Assembly (NCBI GenBank): GCA_024641985.1
Contig: JAHEBZ010000006.1
Coordinates: forward strand, 1-64,000
Length of the DNA: 64,000 nt
Direction of reading: 5' to 3'
Source of the DNA: Rhodoluna sp.
GTDB lineage: Bacteria; Actinomycetota; Actinomycetes; Actinomycetales; Microbacteriaceae
Part shown: piece by piece, positions 29,998-39,365 of the stretch
How the letters are laid out: each line of letters opens with the position of its first letter
How positions within the stretch are numbered: the first letter of the stretch is position 1
The notes under the pieces: model-generated
Seen by the model: only the letters and a program-made list of their open reading frames with translations
Told to the model about the DNA's origin: nothing
Database searches by the model: none
Translations under genes and position numbers: made by a program

Positions 29998-30504
29998 ATG
30001 ACTCACCCAACCATCATCGTTCGTGCGGCAACGACTGCCGATGTCAAAGACATCCAGGCAATTCGCCAGGCTCACATTGGCGCGGTTCTGCTTGGCCGCG
30101 AACTTGTTGACATGTATGAATCGGTGCCCGAGTTTTTGGTTGCCGTAGACGAAAACAATTTTGTGGTTGGCGCCGGCGGGTTGCACGTAATGTGGGAAGA
30201 CCTTGCCGAGGTTCGTTCGATTGTGGTTAGCGATCTGGCCCGAAGCAAGGGCGTTGGGCGAGCCATCGTTGAGGGCCTGGTTGAGAAGGCTCGCGAACTT
30301 GGCATAAAGCGCTTATTTTGCCTGACCTTTGAGGTTGAGTTTTTTGCCAAGAGTGGTTTTGAAATCATTTCTGATGTTCCCGTAGATGCCCAAACCTATG
30401 CTGAAATGGTTCGTTCAAACGATGATGGCGTTGCCGAGTTCTTGGATTTGGCTCGCGTTAAACAGAACACCCTGGGCAACACGAGGATGCTTAAGCGTCT
30501 CTAA
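29998..30504 (+). CDS. GNAT family amino-acid N-acetyltransferase (NAGS-like)
   Basis: RAATTADVKDI, VRSIVVSDLARSKGVGRAIVEGLVEKARELGIKRLFCLT. Confidence 0.82.
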   Translation: MTHPTIIVRAATTADVKDIQAIRQAHIGAVLLGRELVDMYESVPEFLVAVDENNFVVGAGGLHVMWEDLAEVRSIVVSDLARSKGVGRAIVEGLVEKARELGIKRLFCLTFEVEFFAKSGFEIISDVPVDAQTYAEMVRSNDDGVAEFLDLARVKQNTLGNTRMLKRL

Positions 30505-30529
30505 CCTTTGGTTTGGCTAACCTTTAGTC

Positions 30530-31165
30530 ATGACTTCTCCGCGCAGCCCACGAAACGTTCCATCACGCCGCCAAAACCCATCGGTTTATAAGCGCCGCCG
30601 CATCATCGCGCTCGCGGTGGTTGCCGTTATCGTGGTGATTTTGTGGAACATTGTTGCTGGCATTGCAGGTTTTATTGGTGGAATTTTTGGTGCTAATGAA
30701 CCAGATCCGCTTGCTTCGACTGGCACTCAGGTAGTTGCCGGTGCGGCATGCGCCCCTGGAACTGTGAGCCTAGAGGCAATCGTGGCCAATGCTTCGGGCA
30801 GTTCGCAATCGTCTTTTGCAACCGGCGTGAACCCATATTTTGGCTACCAGATCACAAACAATTCTTCGGCAGATTGCACCTTCGATGTTGGCGGAGCAGT
30901 GACGTTTTTTAGCGTTACCAGTGGTGAGCAAACAATTTGGGATTCAAAGCAGTGTGATCGCACCGGGCTAACCAACATGCCATTGCTGCTGAAGGCCGGG
31001 GTGCCAACTGCAAGCGCACTGAGCGACTGGTATCGGGTTTATTCTTCGGAGACGGGCTGTGGGGCTGAACAAACAGCTGTGGCCGGCGGGGGAGCCTCGT
31101 ATCACCTATCTGCGAGCGTGAACGGCGTGATCTCGACCAATACGGTGCAGTTCATTCTGAACTAA
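30530..31165 (+). CDS. Membrane-anchored extracytoplasmic protein, DUF4232-like
   Basis: Basic N-terminus, one TM segment, extracytoplasmic beta-rich domain with paired Cys. Confidence 0.6.
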   Translation: MTSPRSPRNVPSRRQNPSVYKRRRIIALAVVAVIVVILWNIVAGIAGFIGGIFGANEPDPLASTGTQVVAGAACAPGTVSLEAIVANASGSSQSSFATGVNPYFGYQITNNSSADCTFDVGGAVTFFSVTSGEQTIWDSKQCDRTGLTNMPLLLKAGVPTASALSDWYRVYSSETGCGAEQTAVAGGGASYHLSASVNGVISTNTVQFILN

Positions 31166-31206
31166 TTCGGTCAAAAGCTGAGGCCCGGTTGGGGCTATGA
31201 ACCTTG

Positions 31207-32541
31207 CTACCAGTTGAGCCCGAGGCTGAGGGCGGCTCGCAAGTCGCCTACCTCGGAATCGACTGAGCGAATAAAGCCCAAGCGCTGCGCCTCGCTGGCG
31301 CGAACCTTGCTGTTCGACACCTTGCGCACTTCGCCGGCAAGTGAAATTTCGCCGAAGGCAACCAAGTTGTGAGCAATTGGTTTGTCTTGAACTGCCGAGG
31401 CGATGGCCAAGGCGATAGCAAGATCGGCGGCTGGCTCGGTAAGGCGCACACCGCCAACTGTTGACACATAAACATCGCTGTCGCCAACCCTTAGGCCGGC
31501 TCGGCGCTCGAGCACGGCAAGCAACATTGCAACGCGAGCCGAATCGACACCGTTGGTAACTCGGCGTGGTTGCGGAGTTGAAGATTTGACCACCAAGGCT
31601 TGCACCTCGGCAATTAGTGGGCGTTTGCCCTCGACCGTGACGGTAACGCAGGTGCCAGAAACGGGGGCATCGCCGCGCGACAAGAACATGCCACTGGGGT
31701 CGGCAACCTCGTTGATGCCCTCGCCGGTCATTTCGAAGCAACCAACCTCATCGGTTGGGCCAAAGCGGTTCTTCATTGAGCGAACAAACCTGAGTGCGGT
31801 TTGACGATCGCCCTCGAAGTGGCAAACCACATCGACCAAATGCTCGAGTGCGCGAGGGCCAGCTATGTTGCCGTCTTTGGTGACGTGGCCGACCAAAATA
31901 ACTGGCAACGAGCGTTCTTTGGCAACGCGAATTAGGTTGGCCGCCACCTCGCGAATTTGCGATGGCATGCCAGCTGCACCATCTATTTCGCCTGCGGCGA
32001 TGGTTTGAACCGAGTCGACAACTAAAAGCTGTGGGGCAATGGCATCGATTTGCCCAAGCACTGTTGACAGATCGGTTTCAGAGGCGATGAAGAGGTTGTC
32101 GCTCATTGCCCCGGTTCGCTCGGCACGAAGCCGAATTTGGCCAACCGACTCTTCGCCGCTTACATATAGAACTTTTTTACCTGATTTGGCGGTGTTGGCG
32201 GCAACCTCAAGCAACAGGGTTGATTTGCCCACGCCCGGTTCACCCGAAAGCAACACCACGGCACCCGGCACCAAACCGCCGCCCAAGACGCGGTCAAACT
32301 CGCCAACTTGAGTTGACCAAGCCGAAACTCGTTCGGTTGATACATCGGTGATTGGCTTGGCCGCCGAAGAGCCAACGATGGCCACCGCGCGAACATTGCG
32401 AACCGTGCCCAAACCTCGGCCGCCGCTAGCTGAGCCTTCTTGCATTGTGTCCCAGGATTGACATTCGCCGCAGCGCCCAACCCACTTGGGTGTGCTCCAG
32501 CCACATTCGTTGCAGGTGAAGGTGCTTTTAGGATTTGCCAT
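31207..32541 (-). CDS. radA: DNA repair protein RadA
   Basis: Zinc finger FTCNECGWSTPKWVGRCGECQSW, GEPGVGKSTLLLE. Confidence 0.96.
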   Translation of the reverse strand: MANPKSTFTCNECGWSTPKWVGRCGECQSWDTMQEGSASGGRGLGTVRNVRAVAIVGSSAAKPITDVSTERVSAWSTQVGEFDRVLGGGLVPGAVVLLSGEPGVGKSTLLLEVAANTAKSGKKVLYVSGEESVGQIRLRAERTGAMSDNLFIASETDLSTVLGQIDAIAPQLLVVDSVQTIAAGEIDGAAGMPSQIREVAANLIRVAKERSLPVILVGHVTKDGNIAGPRALEHLVDVVCHFEGDRQTALRFVRSMKNRFGPTDEVGCFEMTGEGINEVADPSGMFLSRGDAPVSGTCVTVTVEGKRPLIAEVQALVVKSSTPQPRRVTNGVDSARVAMLLAVLERRAGLRVGDSDVYVSTVGGVRLTEPAADLAIALAIASAVQDKPIAHNLVAFGEISLAGEVRKVSNSKVRASEAQRLGFIRSVDSEVGDLRAALSLGLNW

Positions 32542-32638
32542 TATTCAAAACTACCTTCTGCCCACGACAAAAGGAGCAGATAACTCATTGCCTCCCCCGA
32601 CTGCTTCGTTGCACACACGCGCAACATAAACTGAACCT

Positions 32639-33472
32639 GTGAACATCGAACGAATCGCAATTCTTGGCACCGGCTCTATGGGCGGCGCAATTTTGGCCGG
32701 CCTGCTAAAGTCGGGCATCTCGCCGAATAATATTTCGGTAAGCACCAAAACCACCGCGAGTGCTGAGCGGCTAGCCGACGAACTTGGTGTTCTGGCCTTT
32801 GCAATGGAAGACGGCGACGATGCCAACCAAATGGCCGTGGCCAACGCGCAGCTGGTGCTGATCGGCGTTAAGCCAGCCTATGTTCTAGAAGTGCTCGCCG
32901 ATGTGGCTGATTCGCTGAACGACAACACCCTTGTTGTCAGCGTAGCCGCGGGCGTGCCAACCGCCGCGATGGAGGCAGTGCTGCCGGAGGATGTGGGCGT
33001 GATTCGTGCTATGCCTAACACCCCGGCAATTGTTGGGCGCGCGCTGACCGGTGTTGCGGCAGGCTCGCGAGCCACCGATTGGGCAGTCGAAACGGCGACT
33101 CAATTGTTCGAAACGGTAGGTCAGGTGCTGGTTCTTGACGAATCACAAATCGATGCGCTTGGCACCATCTCGGGTTCGGGCCCAGCATACGTGTTTTATT
33201 TGATCGAACAGCTAACCAAGGCCGCCAAGCATCACGGCTTTAGTGACCGCGATGCTGCCTTGCTGGTTAATCAAACTTTCTTGGGTGCCGCAGAGCTTTT
33301 GGTGGCTAGTGATAAAACCCCAGAGCAATTGCGCAAGCAAGTGACCAGCCCCAATGGCACCACCGAGAGGGCAATCGCCCGCCTGGCACAAACCGACCTC
33401 GAAGGCATGTTCATCGAGGCCACCGAAGCCGCGTTGGCGCGCTCGCGCGAACTGGCCGAAGGCAAAGCCTAG
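32639..33472 (+). CDS. proC: Pyrroline-5-carboxylate reductase
   Basis: IAILGTGSMGGAILAGLLKSG, RAMPNTPAIVG, ISGSGPAYVF; GTG start. Confidence 0.96.
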   Translation: MNIERIAILGTGSMGGAILAGLLKSGISPNNISVSTKTTASAERLADELGVLAFAMEDGDDANQMAVANAQLVLIGVKPAYVLEVLADVADSLNDNTLVVSVAAGVPTAAMEAVLPEDVGVIRAMPNTPAIVGRALTGVAAGSRATDWAVETATQLFETVGQVLVLDESQIDALGTISGSGPAYVFYLIEQLTKAAKHHGFSDRDAALLVNQTFLGAAELLVASDKTPEQLRKQVTSPNGTTERAIARLAQTDLEGMFIEATEAALARSRELAEGKA

Positions 33473-34123
33473 TTAAACGTTGAGTTGGTCATTGATGATG
33501 AATAACCCGCCAAAGGCGCTCAACATCGCTTGATTCCACTCTTGATCGCTCACCGGTGTGCGATCAAATTCGGCAATGATGCGCCCGTGCAGCATGCCTA
33601 GCGCCATAACCGCGGCAGCCCTCGGGGTTAGGTGTGGTTTGAGCATTTTTCGATCATGCAACAGCTGCATTACCTCGGTAAAACCATCGGTGAGTTCGTT
33701 TTGCACCTCAACTATGGCATCCCTTAGCAGCGGTCGGCCAGCAGTGTTTCCAAGAACATTGGCTTGCTCACGTGCCGGGAACATCAAAAAGTGATTGTTC
33801 AAAAATTCGATCATCTCGTCGTAGTGTTGGCCCATTTCTTCTACCGAGTGCATGCGCTCCATAAAGGTTTTCGCTCGACGAATGTCTTCTTTAACGCTTG
33901 CTTCGAACCGGTTCACATAGGCCGCGCGAATCAACCCATCTCGATCGCCGAAGTGGTGATAGATCGAGCCGATAGACACACCGGTGTTGGTCGAAATTTC
34001 TTGAATTCGCACCGATGCCTCACCGCCATCTCGCAGAGCCGCATCGGCCGCGACCAGCACCTGTTCAATTGTGTCTTTCGCGCGCTCTTGCTTGGGCTGC
34101 GGTGTCACTTTTCGCTTTGCCAA
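33473..34123 (-). CDS. TetR/AcrR family transcriptional regulator
   Basis: IQEISTNTGVSIGSIYHHFGDRDGLIRAAY HTH. Confidence 0.93.
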   Translation of the reverse strand: MAKRKVTPQPKQERAKDTIEQVLVAADAALRDGGEASVRIQEISTNTGVSIGSIYHHFGDRDGLIRAAYVNRFEASVKEDIRRAKTFMERMHSVEEMGQHYDEMIEFLNNHFLMFPAREQANVLGNTAGRPLLRDAIVEVQNELTDGFTEVMQLLHDRKMLKPHLTPRAAAVMALGMLHGRIIAEFDRTPVSDQEWNQAMLSAFGGLFIINDQLNV

Positions 34124-34231
34124 TTTTTACCCCCACTTCACTCGTTCTAGAAAGTTTGAACCATTTTTTCCAATTTGTGCCGATTTTTCAACAATCTCTC
34201 CCGATTTGTTACCAAATTCACAGCAAAAGAA

Positions 34232-34257
34232 AACGCACCGACCGAAGCCGATGCGTT
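34232..34257 (-). terminator. Intrinsic terminator of aquaporin gene with UUCG tetraloop
   Basis: Minus-strand AACGCATCGGC-TTCG-GTCGGTGCGTT followed by TTCTTTT. Confidence 0.85.
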
Positions 34258-34273
34258 CTCTGAAAGTGGAATA

Positions 34274-34927
34274 TTATTTTTTTGCGGCTTTCTTAGCTTT
34301 GATGGCCTTTGCATTGAAAACCGAAATGCCAACGATTCCGCAAGCTGCGCCCACTACCTGAGCAATAATCAGCCCGCCCTGCACGCCCACATCGTGACCC
34401 GCCAACAAAAGTGCAACTGTTACGGCGGGGTTGGCCTGTGCACCCGTTGCGGTTAGCTGCAAGCCGGCAAAAACCCATAGAGCTACAGCAACCGGGATGA
34501 GGTTGCCCTTTTTGTTCGAGGCAAGGTAGCCAACCAAAAAGACCAGTCCGCCGGTGATTACCCATTCGCCAACGAGTTCGGGAAGGGTGGCATTTCGACT
34601 ATTTGATAATGCGCTCACGTTCTTTCCCCAAATTGACATACCAATCCAGATGCCAACCAGGCCGCCGCCAATCTGTGCTGCGATATAACCAAATAGTTCG
34701 CTTAGAGACAGCTCTTTCTTCGAATAGAAGTAAAGCGAAACAACCGGGTTTAGGTGCCCGCCACTAATGCCGCCGGTTACCAAAATTGCCAGACCGAGTG
34801 TGATCGCGATGCCAGCGGTGGCGAGTTGAGTGCCCGAAGATGAAATCGCTGCGCCAATCGCGGTTAGAAATAGGGTGACACCTAAAAATTCGACTACGAG
34901 CTTTTGCAAGGTTGCATTGATTTTCAA
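34274..34927 (-). CDS. MIP/aquaporin family channel
   Basis: GGHLNPVVSLYF and GAQANPAVTVALL NPA-box pair; six TM segments. Confidence 0.9.
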   Translation of the reverse strand: MKINATLQKLVVEFLGVTLFLTAIGAAISSSGTQLATAGIAITLGLAILVTGGISGGHLNPVVSLYFYSKKELSLSELFGYIAAQIGGGLVGIWIGMSIWGKNVSALSNSRNATLPELVGEWVITGGLVFLVGYLASNKKGNLIPVAVALWVFAGLQLTATGAQANPAVTVALLLAGHDVGVQGGLIIAQVVGAACGIVGISVFNAKAIKAKKAAKK

Positions 34928-35153
34928 TTAAGTCTTTCCTTTTGTTTGATTAGTGCATCATTGCGCTTTAGAAAACCACGTTTGCACGTTGGTGAAATCC
35001 TGCCCAGTATAGGTTTTGGTCGGCGTCAAAACCCTCACTTTTGGCAGCGTTGCGCAAAAGTTAATTTGGCACCACCCTACGCGTGTAGAATAGAGCCATC
35101 GTTTTGCTTCCGGCTTATCTGGCTGGCTAGCATCCAAAATCTGTGAGGTCCCT

Positions 35154-35252
35154 ATGGGTTCAGTAATTAAGAAGCGCCGCAAGCGTATGTCGAAGAAGAA
35201 GCACCGCAAGTTGCTTCGTAAGACTCGTCACCAGCGTCGCAACAAGAAGTAA
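35154..35252 (+). CDS. Small ribosomal protein bS22 (AURKAIP1/COX24-like domain), 32 aa
   Basis: [32 protein letters not shown]; below the size cut-off of the ORF track. Confidence 0.95.
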   Translation: MGSVIKKRRKRMSKKKHRKLLRKTRHQRRNKK

Positions 35253-35280
35253 GTCGTTTATCGGCTTACTCAACAAAAAT

Positions 35281-35308
35281 CCCGCCAGGCATTAGCTCGG
35301 CGGGTTTC
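35281..35308 (+). terminator. Intrinsic terminator of bS22 gene
   Basis: CCCGCC-N12-GGCGGG then TTTCTT. Confidence 0.75.
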
Positions 35309-35334
35309 TTGTTTAACTGGCAAATGATAAGTGG

Positions 35335-35463
35335 CTATTTGACCTTTTTTAGGGTCGACAAAGCCGTTGCGGCCCAAGGCCTGGTTTTGGCAAGCCGACC
35401 AAGCACGATTAGCAAAATCGGAAACCAAAATCGCTTTAAAATCCAACGAACCAGTTTGAACAT
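35335..35463 (-). CDS. Predicted 42-aa hydrophobic/basic small protein
   Basis: MFKLVRWILKRFWFPILLIVLGRLAKTRPWAATALSTLKKVK; start overlaps upstream stop as TAATG. Confidence 0.6.
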   Translation of the reverse strand: MFKLVRWILKRFWFPILLIVLGRLAKTRPWAATALSTLKKVK

Positions 35464-35765
35464 TAAACGCACCTTTCATTTTTTAAATATCCGGGTTTCG
35501 AAACCAGCGCGTCGAGAGCCGCTCTAAATCGGGTTGGATCTATGCGCCAATAATTGTGCACCTTGCCATTGATCAACAGCACCGGAATTTCGTCGCGATA
35601 ACGGTCGGCAAGCGCGGCATCATCGAGGATGTTTTTTTCGACAAGTTGAATATTGGCTGCTGGAAACGCCGAGCTGAAGTCGGTGGCCACAGAATTAACA
35701 ACGATCAGGGCATCATCGCAGAGATGACAACCGGGTTTGCCGATCAAAGTTAGTTCGATGTTCAC
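35463..35765 (-). CDS. Glutaredoxin-like (DUF836) protein
   Basis: LTLIGKPGCHLCDDALIVV, ...DEIPVLLINGKVHNYWRID. Confidence 0.88.
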   Translation of the reverse strand: MNIELTLIGKPGCHLCDDALIVVNSVATDFSSAFPAANIQLVEKNILDDAALADRYRDEIPVLLINGKVHNYWRIDPTRFRAALDALVSKPGYLKNERCV

Positions 35766-35832
35766 GCTTTAACACTAATCATGCTTGGCCAAAACAACTG
35801 CCTCAAACCTTGCGCACGACTAAACTTCAAGG

Positions 35833-36546
35833 GTGCCGACACCCCCAGAGAAGCAACCAAAGATTGCCGCAGCTTTCTTTGACGTTGACAACACTCTGAT
35901 TCGAGGTTCGAGCAGCTTCTTGTTTGGCAAAGCCGCATTTGAGCGCAAGTTTTTTAGCCGCAAAGATTTTTGGAACTTTGCCTGGCACCAATTCAGGTTT
36001 ATTTGGCGTGGCGAAAGCGCAAAGACGTTAACCAGCATCAAGGATCGAGCGCTTGGGCTAATTGAAGGTCACAAGGCCGAAGAATTAGCTGCTCTCACCG
36101 AAACCGTCTACGACGACTATATTTGCCCAAAACTTTGGCCCGAAACGGTTCGATTGGCCAAAGAGCACATCGCCGCCGGCCGCGAGGTTTGGTTGGTTAC
36201 GGCAACGCCTCAAGAGATAGCCGAGGTGATGGCCAAGCGGCTTGGTCTTACAGGTGGGTTGGGCACGATAGTAGAGCGAAAAGACGGCATTCTTACGGGT
36301 CAACTCGAGGGCGATGCGTTGCATGGCAAGGCCAAGCGCAAGGCAGTGAAACAGCTTGCCAAAGATCGCCGAATCAGCCTCAAGCGTTCCTTTGCCTACA
36401 GCGACAGCCACAATGATCTGCCAATGCTTACAGCGGTTGGCAACCCAGTTTGCGTGAACCCCGATGCCATATTGCGAATTCGTGCCAAGGCGGCGGATTG
36501 GCAAATTCTAGATTTCAAAAAGCGCGAGCTGCGCGCAAATAAATAA
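35833..36546 (+). CDS. HAD-IB family hydrolase
   Basis: AAFFDVDNTLIRGSSSF, AYSDSHNDLPMLTAVGNPVCVNPD; GTG start. Confidence 0.92.
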   Translation: MPTPPEKQPKIAAAFFDVDNTLIRGSSSFLFGKAAFERKFFSRKDFWNFAWHQFRFIWRGESAKTLTSIKDRALGLIEGHKAEELAALTETVYDDYICPKLWPETVRLAKEHIAAGREVWLVTATPQEIAEVMAKRLGLTGGLGTIVERKDGILTGQLEGDALHGKAKRKAVKQLAKDRRISLKRSFAYSDSHNDLPMLTAVGNPVCVNPDAILRIRAKAADWQILDFKKRELRANK

Positions 36547-36563
36547 CTCGGCTCCACCCGCAA

Positions 36564-36586
36564 TGTCTATACTTTGAATATAGACA
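36564..36586. promoter_or_regulatory. Operator-like perfect inverted repeat upstream of vapBC
   Basis: TGTCTATA-CTTTGAA-TATAGACA, overlapping a possible -10 (TATACT). Confidence 0.7.
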
Positions 36587-36589
36587 AAG

Positions 36590-36868
36590 GTGGATATTGT
36601 GGAAACCGAAATCAAGACAAAATTTTTTCGCAATGGCGGAAGCGTGGCCGTTCGAATACCGAGTGCCTGGAGTTTTAACCCCGAACAGGTCACGATGACT
36701 TTCGATGAGATCACTCGCCAAATCACAATCACGCAGCAACCGAGGCGCGATATTCAAGATTTTTTTGACCTGCAAGATCGGTTGGGGCCAATCGATGATG
36801 CGCAGCCGCTCTTCGACCGAGAACAGCAACTTGACGCTTTTGCCAGCCCACTCGATGAATTGGCGTAA
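36590..36868 (+). CDS. vapB: VapB-like (AbrB/SpoVT fold) antitoxin
   Basis: TKFFRNGGSVAVRIPSAW; overlaps position of paired PIN toxin; start may be 36600 (GTG). Confidence 0.85.
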   Translation: MDIVETEIKTKFFRNGGSVAVRIPSAWSFNPEQVTMTFDEITRQITITQQPRRDIQDFFDLQDRLGPIDDAQPLFDREQQLDAFASPLDELA

Positions 36869-36870
36869 CT

Positions 36871-37269
36871 ATGTTTCTTTTAGACACCGACATAGTTTCC
36901 GCGGTCATCAAAAATCGAAACTCGTTGGGCGATTCGGTTCATTACCTAACTGAGGCTGAATGGGCAATATCGGCCATTAGCCAGATGGAGTTAAGGTTTG
37001 GAATGCTAATAATGCCGCCCGAACACAAGAGCCGGAATTTAATAGCGAGTTTTTTGGCGAATGCCCCAGTATTGGATTTTGATTCTGCCACCGCCGACCA
37101 AACAGCAAAGGTTAGGGCGCAGCTGAAGGCGCAGGGCGCCCAGATCGGTTGCTACGATCCTCTAATTGCGGGTCACGCGTTGGCAATCAATGCCGTTTTA
37201 GTGACCGGCAATACAAAACACTTTTCAAAAATTGAAGGTCTAAAGACAATCAATTGGCTAAATAAGTAA
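36871..37269 (+). CDS. vapC: VapC-like PIN domain toxin
   Basis: FLLDTDIVSAVIKNR, SQMELRFGM, GCYDPLIAGHALAINAVLVTGNTKHF. Confidence 0.9.
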   Translation: MFLLDTDIVSAVIKNRNSLGDSVHYLTEAEWAISAISQMELRFGMLIMPPEHKSRNLIASFLANAPVLDFDSATADQTAKVRAQLKAQGAQIGCYDPLIAGHALAINAVLVTGNTKHFSKIEGLKTINWLNK

Positions 37270-37296
37270 TCCCTCACCTTTCGGCGAGGGATTACT
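37265..37296. terminator. Long stem-loop between convergent vapC and aspS, possible bidirectional terminator without U-tract
   Basis: AGTAATCCCTC...GAGGGATTACT, 11-bp perfect arms, inner CC-TTTC-GG. Confidence 0.65.
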
Positions 37297-37312
37297 CGAT
37301 GACTAGCTTTGC

Positions 37313-38638
37313 TTATGGTTCCAAGCGGTTCGGGCCGCGGAACAAATAGCCAACTTCGCGAATGTTTGGCTGGTGCAAAAGCAGCATCAGCACGCGCAGC
37401 AAGCCCATTCCAAAACCACCGTGAGTTGGCGCTCCATACTTGAAGAAATCAAGGTAGGTCTGCAGGCCTTCGGGCTCGAGACCCTTTTGCTTAACCTGCT
37501 CGATCAATACATCTAGGCGGTGTTCACGCTGCGCGCCGGTGGTGATTTCGGTGCCGCGCCAGATTAGGTCGTAGCTGTTGGTGAGCGCCGGGTTATCGGC
37601 GTGACGCATGTGATAGAACGGGCGCACGGTTGCCGGGTAGTCGGTGACAAACACAAATTCGTGCCCGTGAGTCTCTTCGGCCCAAGCGGCAATTTGGCGC
37701 TCGCCCTCTGGGTCGAGGTCGCCACCTCGCTCAACAACATGGCCGCGCTCTTTGATGATTTCAACCGCATCGGCAAGGGTTACGCGTGGGAACGGGATTG
37801 CTGGAACCTTAACTTCGATGCCAAACAGCTTCTCGATTTCGGCGCCATGCTTTTCTTTCACGGCGGCGATCGCCAAGTGCATCAACTCTTCTTGAATCGC
37901 CATGATGTCTTCGTGCGAGTCGATCCATGAAACCTCCATGTCGACCGACACAAACTCGGTTGCGTGACGTGAGGTGAACGATGGGTCGGCGCGAAAGACC
38001 GGGCCGATTTCAAAGATGCGGCCAAGGCCAGACATCATTGCCATCTGCTTATAGAACTGTGGAGATTGGGCAAGGTAGGCGTGCCCCTCGAAATATTCGA
38101 GCTTGAAAAGTTCGGCGTTTGACTCTGAAGCCGAAGCCATCAACTTTGGAGTGTGAAGCTCGACAAAGCCGTTCTCGACCCAGTATTTGCGCCAGGTCGC
38201 TTCGATGGTGGTCTGAATGTGAAAGACCAGGTTCATCTCTGGTCGGCGCAGATCTAGGAATCGCCAGTCCATGCGCTTGTCGATCGAGGTGTCGTCGGCA
38301 ATCGGAGTTTCTGGGTCGGCGAGAGTGACGATTTCAACGTCGTCGAGTTGGATCTCAAGGCCACCAAGCTTGACGCGCTCGTCGTGCACCAAACGGCCCT
38401 TAATCCAGACAAACGAACCGTTGGTTAGGGTCGAAACCTTCGCAGCAAGAGCGTCGTTTTCATCCGGCTGTTCGTCGATAACTGGGCGCGGGTATGTGAC
38501 CTGGGCCGAGCCGGTTTCGTCGCGAATGATGATGAACTGAATGCGCTTTTGGTCGCGCAGTTTTTCGACCCAGCCGCCAAGCAGAACAGGGCCGTCTTCG
38601 CGAGCTTGCAGAGAAGAAATTAGGGAGCGGTCACGCAT
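37313..38638 (-). CDS. aspS: Aspartate--tRNA(Asp/Asn) ligase, archaeal-type
   Basis: FRADPSFTSRHATEFVSVDMEVSW, GAPTHGGFGMGLLRVLMLLL; about 441 aa with no GAD insertion; start assigned at MRDRSLISS. Confidence 0.92.
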   Translation of the reverse strand: MRDRSLISSLQAREDGPVLLGGWVEKLRDQKRIQFIIIRDETGSAQVTYPRPVIDEQPDENDALAAKVSTLTNGSFVWIKGRLVHDERVKLGGLEIQLDDVEIVTLADPETPIADDTSIDKRMDWRFLDLRRPEMNLVFHIQTTIEATWRKYWVENGFVELHTPKLMASASESNAELFKLEYFEGHAYLAQSPQFYKQMAMMSGLGRIFEIGPVFRADPSFTSRHATEFVSVDMEVSWIDSHEDIMAIQEELMHLAIAAVKEKHGAEIEKLFGIEVKVPAIPFPRVTLADAVEIIKERGHVVERGGDLDPEGERQIAAWAEETHGHEFVFVTDYPATVRPFYHMRHADNPALTNSYDLIWRGTEITTGAQREHRLDVLIEQVKQKGLEPEGLQTYLDFFKYGAPTHGGFGMGLLRVLMLLLHQPNIREVGYLFRGPNRLEP

Positions 38639-38729
38639 GTGGAACCTTGCTTTCGTTTGTTGCCCAAATAAGCCTGAGAGAAGGCTGAGGGCTCTAAAAG
38701 ACAAGTTTAGCGGAGGGTAGACTTGAGCC

Positions 38730-39365
38730 ATGCCCGCCGATCGCATTCATCTCATTCGCCACGGCGAAGTGCACAACCCAGATGGCGTTTTGTATGGCCG
38801 GTTGCCACACTTTCGATTGAGCGATTTGGGGCACAAAATGGCCGAGGCCGCGGCTGCCGACCTTCGCAGGCAAGGCCGCAAAGTCACTGCAATTGTGTCG
38901 AGCCCTTTGCTGCGCACTCGAGAATCGGCCGAACATGTTCAGGCCATTTTTGGGGTAAACCCCACCATCGATGAGCGCCTAATCGAGCCGACCAACGTTT
39001 TCGAAGGCAAGCAACTTTCGGCTAAATATTTGATGGCTCACCCGCACCAACTTCTTCACCTGCGAAACCCTCAAAAACCAAGTTGGGGCGAGCCATACAG
39101 GCAAATTGCTCAGCGCATGCAGGCGGCAATTTTTGATGCCTGGAATAACACTTTCGACGGTGATGTTGTTTTGGTTAGCCACCAGCTTCCGATTGTGATG
39201 GCGAGTTTGTCTCTGGGTGGTCAAAACTTGCCACACAACCCAAAGCAACGTCGTTGCAGCCTCTCGAGCATCACCACTTTTGAACGTCAAGGAACCTCTT
39301 TTGTTGAAGTTGATTATCGCGAGCCAAGCAGGGGCCTGCACGCAATCGACCGAGGTGCAGTTTGA
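38730..39365 (+). CDS. Histidine phosphatase family protein
   Basis: IHLIRHGEVHNPDGVLYGRL phosphohistidine motif. Confidence 0.9.
   Translation: MPADRIHLIRHGEVHNPDGVLYGRLPHFRLSDLGHKMAEAAAADLRRQGRKVTAIVSSPLLRTRESAEHVQAIFGVNPTIDERLIEPTNVFEGKQLSAKYLMAHPHQLLHLRNPQKPSWGEPYRQIAQRMQAAIFDAWNNTFDGDVVLVSHQLPIVMASLSLGGQNLPHNPKQRRCSLSSITTFERQGTSFVEVDYREPSRGLHAIDRGAV

Noticed and set aside
35270-35479. 69-aa minus-strand ORF in the track overlapping the bS22 terminator
   Set aside because: The alternative frame with the TAATG-coupled 42-aa protein is better supported
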